Of a stretch of DNA of 8,067 nt, positions 6,487 through 8,067 are shown in pieces. Both the position numbers and the translations under genes were made by a program. The stretch's first letter is position 1, and each line of letters begins with the position of its first letter. The stretch lies in contig JAPDJZ010000071.1 in NCBI GenBank assembly GCA_029258815.1, positions 1-8,067 of the forward strand, read 5' to 3'. This DNA comes from an archaeon. GTDB lineage: Archaea; Thermoproteota; Nitrososphaeria_A; Caldarchaeales; Wolframiiraptoraceae. The notes below the pieces were generated by a model. It did not search any database and was not told the origin of the DNA. It saw nothing but the letters and a program-made list of their open reading frames with translations.

Positions 6487-6511
6487 ATCGAGATCAAGGT
6501 TAAGGACTTGG
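6474..6511 (+). other. Predicted stem-loop around the reverse gyrase UAG
   Basis: CCAGTCC (6474-6480) can pair with GGACTTGG (6504-6511): seven base pairs with one bulged base. The UAG codon lies in the 23-nt loop, and the TTG at 6508, a possible start for the second half, lies in the 3' arm. This may be chance or may affect readthrough or reinitiation. Confidence 0.3.
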
Positions 6512-7752
6512 TTAGAGCGGCCCTAATGCTGGTGGAATCCCCGACAAAAGCGAGGACCATAGCACATCTCTTCGGCAGGCCATTCAGGAGGAGGCTGGGG
6601 CCATTAACGATCTACGAGGCGGCGATCGGGGGAGTTATAGTGGGGGTCGCCGCGACCCAAGGCCACATAACCGATCTGATAACCCGAGGAGACCGGGGGG
6701 TTCACGGCGTCGAGATCCGCGATGGGAGGTTTATTCCCGTCTACGGGGTCGTTAGGAGGTGCTATAATTGCGGCGAGCAGTGGGCTGACGGCGGCGACAG
6801 ATGCCCGACCTGCAAGTCCGAGGACATATTCGACAAGAGCGAGATAATTGAGGCAGCTAGGAGGCTGGCCCAGCAGTATAACGAGGTTTACATCGCGACC
6901 GACCCGGATGCCGAGGGAGAGAAGATAGCCTTCGACCTCATGTGCTTGATAAAGCCCTTCAACTCGAACATCCACAGGCTCGAATTCCACGAAGTCACTA
7001 GAAGGGGTCTTCTAAACGCTCTGCGGAACAAGCGGAGCGTCGACGTCCACCTAGTCGAGGCTCAGCTCCTCAGGAGGATCGAGGATAGGTGGATAGGATT
7101 CGAGCTCAGCATGAAGCTTTGGGAGAGATTCGGCAGCAGATGGCTTTCGGCCGGCAGGGTTCAGACGCCGGTTCTGGGATGGATAGTTGAGAGAACCTTA
7201 GAGCATAGGAAGAAGAGAAACCTTCTGAGGATCAGGCTGGCTGGCGGGCTCGTCATAGATATCCTAGATCCAAAGAATCTCGAGGACCTGCTGAAGGCCT
7301 GGGAGGAGAAGAGGCTAAGGGTTAGGATCAGGGATCTGAGGGAGGAGGAGAGGGTCGTGAACCCGCCTCCGCCCTACACGACCGACGCGCTTCTGAGAGA
7401 CGCTTTCCAGTATCTTAGGCTGACCGCGGCCAACGCCATGCAGATCGCTCAGGAGCTTTTCGAGGCTGGTTTGATAACCTATCATAGAACCGACGCCACG
7501 ACGGTCTCCCAAGCCGGGCTGAGCATAGCTAGGGAGTATCTAAGCCAGATCTCGCCGGATCTCTTCACCCCGAGAACCTACAGGGTTGAGGGAGCCCACG
7601 AGGGCATCAGACCCGTTAAGCCAATCGACTCCGAGAAGCTTAGATACTACATTAGGATAGGGTTGCTCGCGATCCCGGCTCGAAGGCTTACCGAGGCTCA
7701 TTACAGAATGTATGAAATTCTGTGTACATTAATTCCTCCTCCGATCCACTGA
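6508..7752 (+). CDS. rgy: Reverse gyrase, topoisomerase IA module, 3'-truncated near 7715
   Basis: The Toprim strand LMLVESPTKARTIAHLFGRP opens the type IA topoisomerase half, with catalytic E635 (read-through numbering). A second zinc finger follows (CYNC 710-713, CPTC 724-727), then the Toprim metal motif DPDAEGEKIA (D757, D759, E761). Next come WIGFELSMKLWERFGSRWLSAGRVQTP and the active-site segment GLITYHRTDATTVS with Tyr950, the residue that links to cut DNA, then GAHEGIRPVKPID. Recognisable sequence ends at LTEAHYRMYEIL (about residue 1030); after that come nine unrelated residues and TGA 7750-7752. The usual continuation, a conserved FRRFIASQM-like stretch and a later IGRPSTYA-like stretch, is absent, roughly 150-200 residues. 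If translated separately, TTG 6508 or ATG 6526 are the candidate starts; neither has a good Shine-Dalgarno. Lacking its end, the product as written is probably not functional. Confidence 0.95.
   Translation: MVRAALMLVESPTKARTIAHLFGRPFRRRLGPLTIYEAAIGGVIVGVAATQGHITDLITRGDRGVHGVEIRDGRFIPVYGVVRRCYNCGEQWADGGDRCPTCKSEDIFDKSEIIEAARRLAQQYNEVYIATDPDAEGEKIAFDLMCLIKPFNSNIHRLEFHEVTRRGLLNALRNKRSVDVHLVEAQLLRRIEDRWIGFELSMKLWERFGSRWLSAGRVQTPVLGWIVERTLEHRKKRNLLRIRLAGGLVIDILDPKNLEDLLKAWEEKRLRVRIRDLREEERVVNPPPPYTTDALLRDAFQYLRLTAANAMQIAQELFEAGLITYHRTDATTVSQAGLSIAREYLSQISPDLFTPRTYRVEGAHEGIRPVKPIDSEKLRYYIRIGLLAIPARRLTEAHYRMYEILCTLIPPPIH
7704..7730. repeat. Overlapping short inverted repeats at the end of reverse gyrase homology
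   Basis: ACAGAAT (7703-7709) is inverted as ATTCTGT (7717-7723), and AATGTA (7708-7713) is inverted as TACATT (7725-7730). They sit where reverse gyrase homology stops and base composition changes, so they may mark an insertion end, a recombination site or an assembly or amplification artefact. Confidence 0.5.
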
Positions 7753-8067
7753 GCGATTTGGAGGATTTTCTTAACGGTCCCTACCGGTTTGAGAGCCACG
7801 CATTATTTATTTATAACAGTTCGAACTACTTTTATGGGGTATACTCACCAGCTATCGATGAAGCAGAAATAATAAGAATATATATAGGACCAATTCTAGC
7901 CAGAATATCATTCGAAAAGTCTCCACTCAGGGAATATTACTACGAGGGAAACACAACATCCAAGATTATAGATCATCTATATGAGAATATATCCTACACC
8001 TTCTACCTAGGCTCTGGATACATCACAAAGAATATAACTATAATAAACGAGAGGACCGAGACGATAG
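7716..8067 (+). CDS. Fragment of an unidentified, AT-richer reading frame (runs off right edge)
   Basis: After a TGA at 7713-7715 this frame is open for about 117 codons to the window end. The other two plus frames stop early. The translation, for example DPLSDLEDFLNGPYRFESHA and later REYYYEGNTTSKIIDHLYEN, is rich in Tyr, Ile, Asn and Ser and has several N-X-S/T sequons (NSS twice, NTT, NIS, NIT), as often seen in exported archaeal glycoproteins. Codons favour ATA, AGA and TAT, and GC content is visibly lower than upstream. No signal peptide, TATA box or Shine-Dalgarno precedes it; GTG 7722 is the only early start candidate. It therefore looks like the inside of a longer gene joined to the reverse gyrase sequence, by insertion or by assembly. 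I do not recognise the family. Confidence 0.5.

Noticed and set aside
6440..6530. BHB intron containing the reverse gyrase TAG
   Set aside because: The only helix found has a single-base bulge, not two 3-nt bulges, and linker length needs no removal.
7711..7752. Intein insertion in reverse gyrase beginning at Cys after YEIL
   Set aside because: Reverse gyrase inteins exist, but the frame stops after nine residues and no intein N-terminal block is seen in any frame.

Overview
The window is from a hyperthermophilic archaeon. It carries an archaeal-type ribosomal protein S15 gene next to a DHH nuclease gene, a tRNA(Ile2) agmatidine synthetase (TiaS), an Lrp-type RAM-domain protein, and reverse gyrase, which is the hallmark enzyme of hyperthermophiles. 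Promoters are TATA-like boxes about 25-35 bases before start codons. Arginine is mostly AGG/AGA, and the DNA is GC-rich up to about position 7710. A TACK-type lineage is plausible, possibly Korarchaeota, but no feature here settles this.

Layout. Positions 1-1026 (minus strand) hold the 5' part of a RecJ/GAN-like DHH phosphoesterase, running off the left edge, preceded by rps15; this is a conserved archaeal pair. A short divergent promoter region (1027-1104) leads to a flavodoxin (1105-1593, plus). Positions 1647-2984 encode a secreted, C-terminally anchored protein resembling DUF2330 whose frame is broken twice, at a C run and a G run. Positions 3027-4308 encode TiaS, broken once near a G run. 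Positions 4547-4282 (minus) encode a small Lrp/AsnC RAM-domain protein whose 3' end overlaps the tail of tiaS. From 4633 onward the plus strand encodes reverse gyrase. An in-frame TAG divides it into helicase and topoisomerase parts, and it stops being recognisable near 7715, where a more AT-rich reading frame of unknown identity begins and runs off the right edge.

Main discovery. The RAM-domain gene is interrupted by a 32-nt segment (4337-4368, minus strand) that folds into a textbook bulge-helix-bulge (BHB): two 3-nt bulges flank a 4-bp helix, followed by a 9-bp intron stem. Cutting both bulges at the canonical place and joining the exons gives a 77-residue protein with the expected family C-terminus; unspliced, it stops at residue 62 inside the insert. 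This looks like an archaeal pre-mRNA intron processed by the tRNA splicing machinery. The other disruptions (DUF2330, tiaS, reverse gyrase) do not fit that explanation. They look like one-base indels, a nonsense codon and a junction, so sequencing or assembly error must be excluded before they are called biological.
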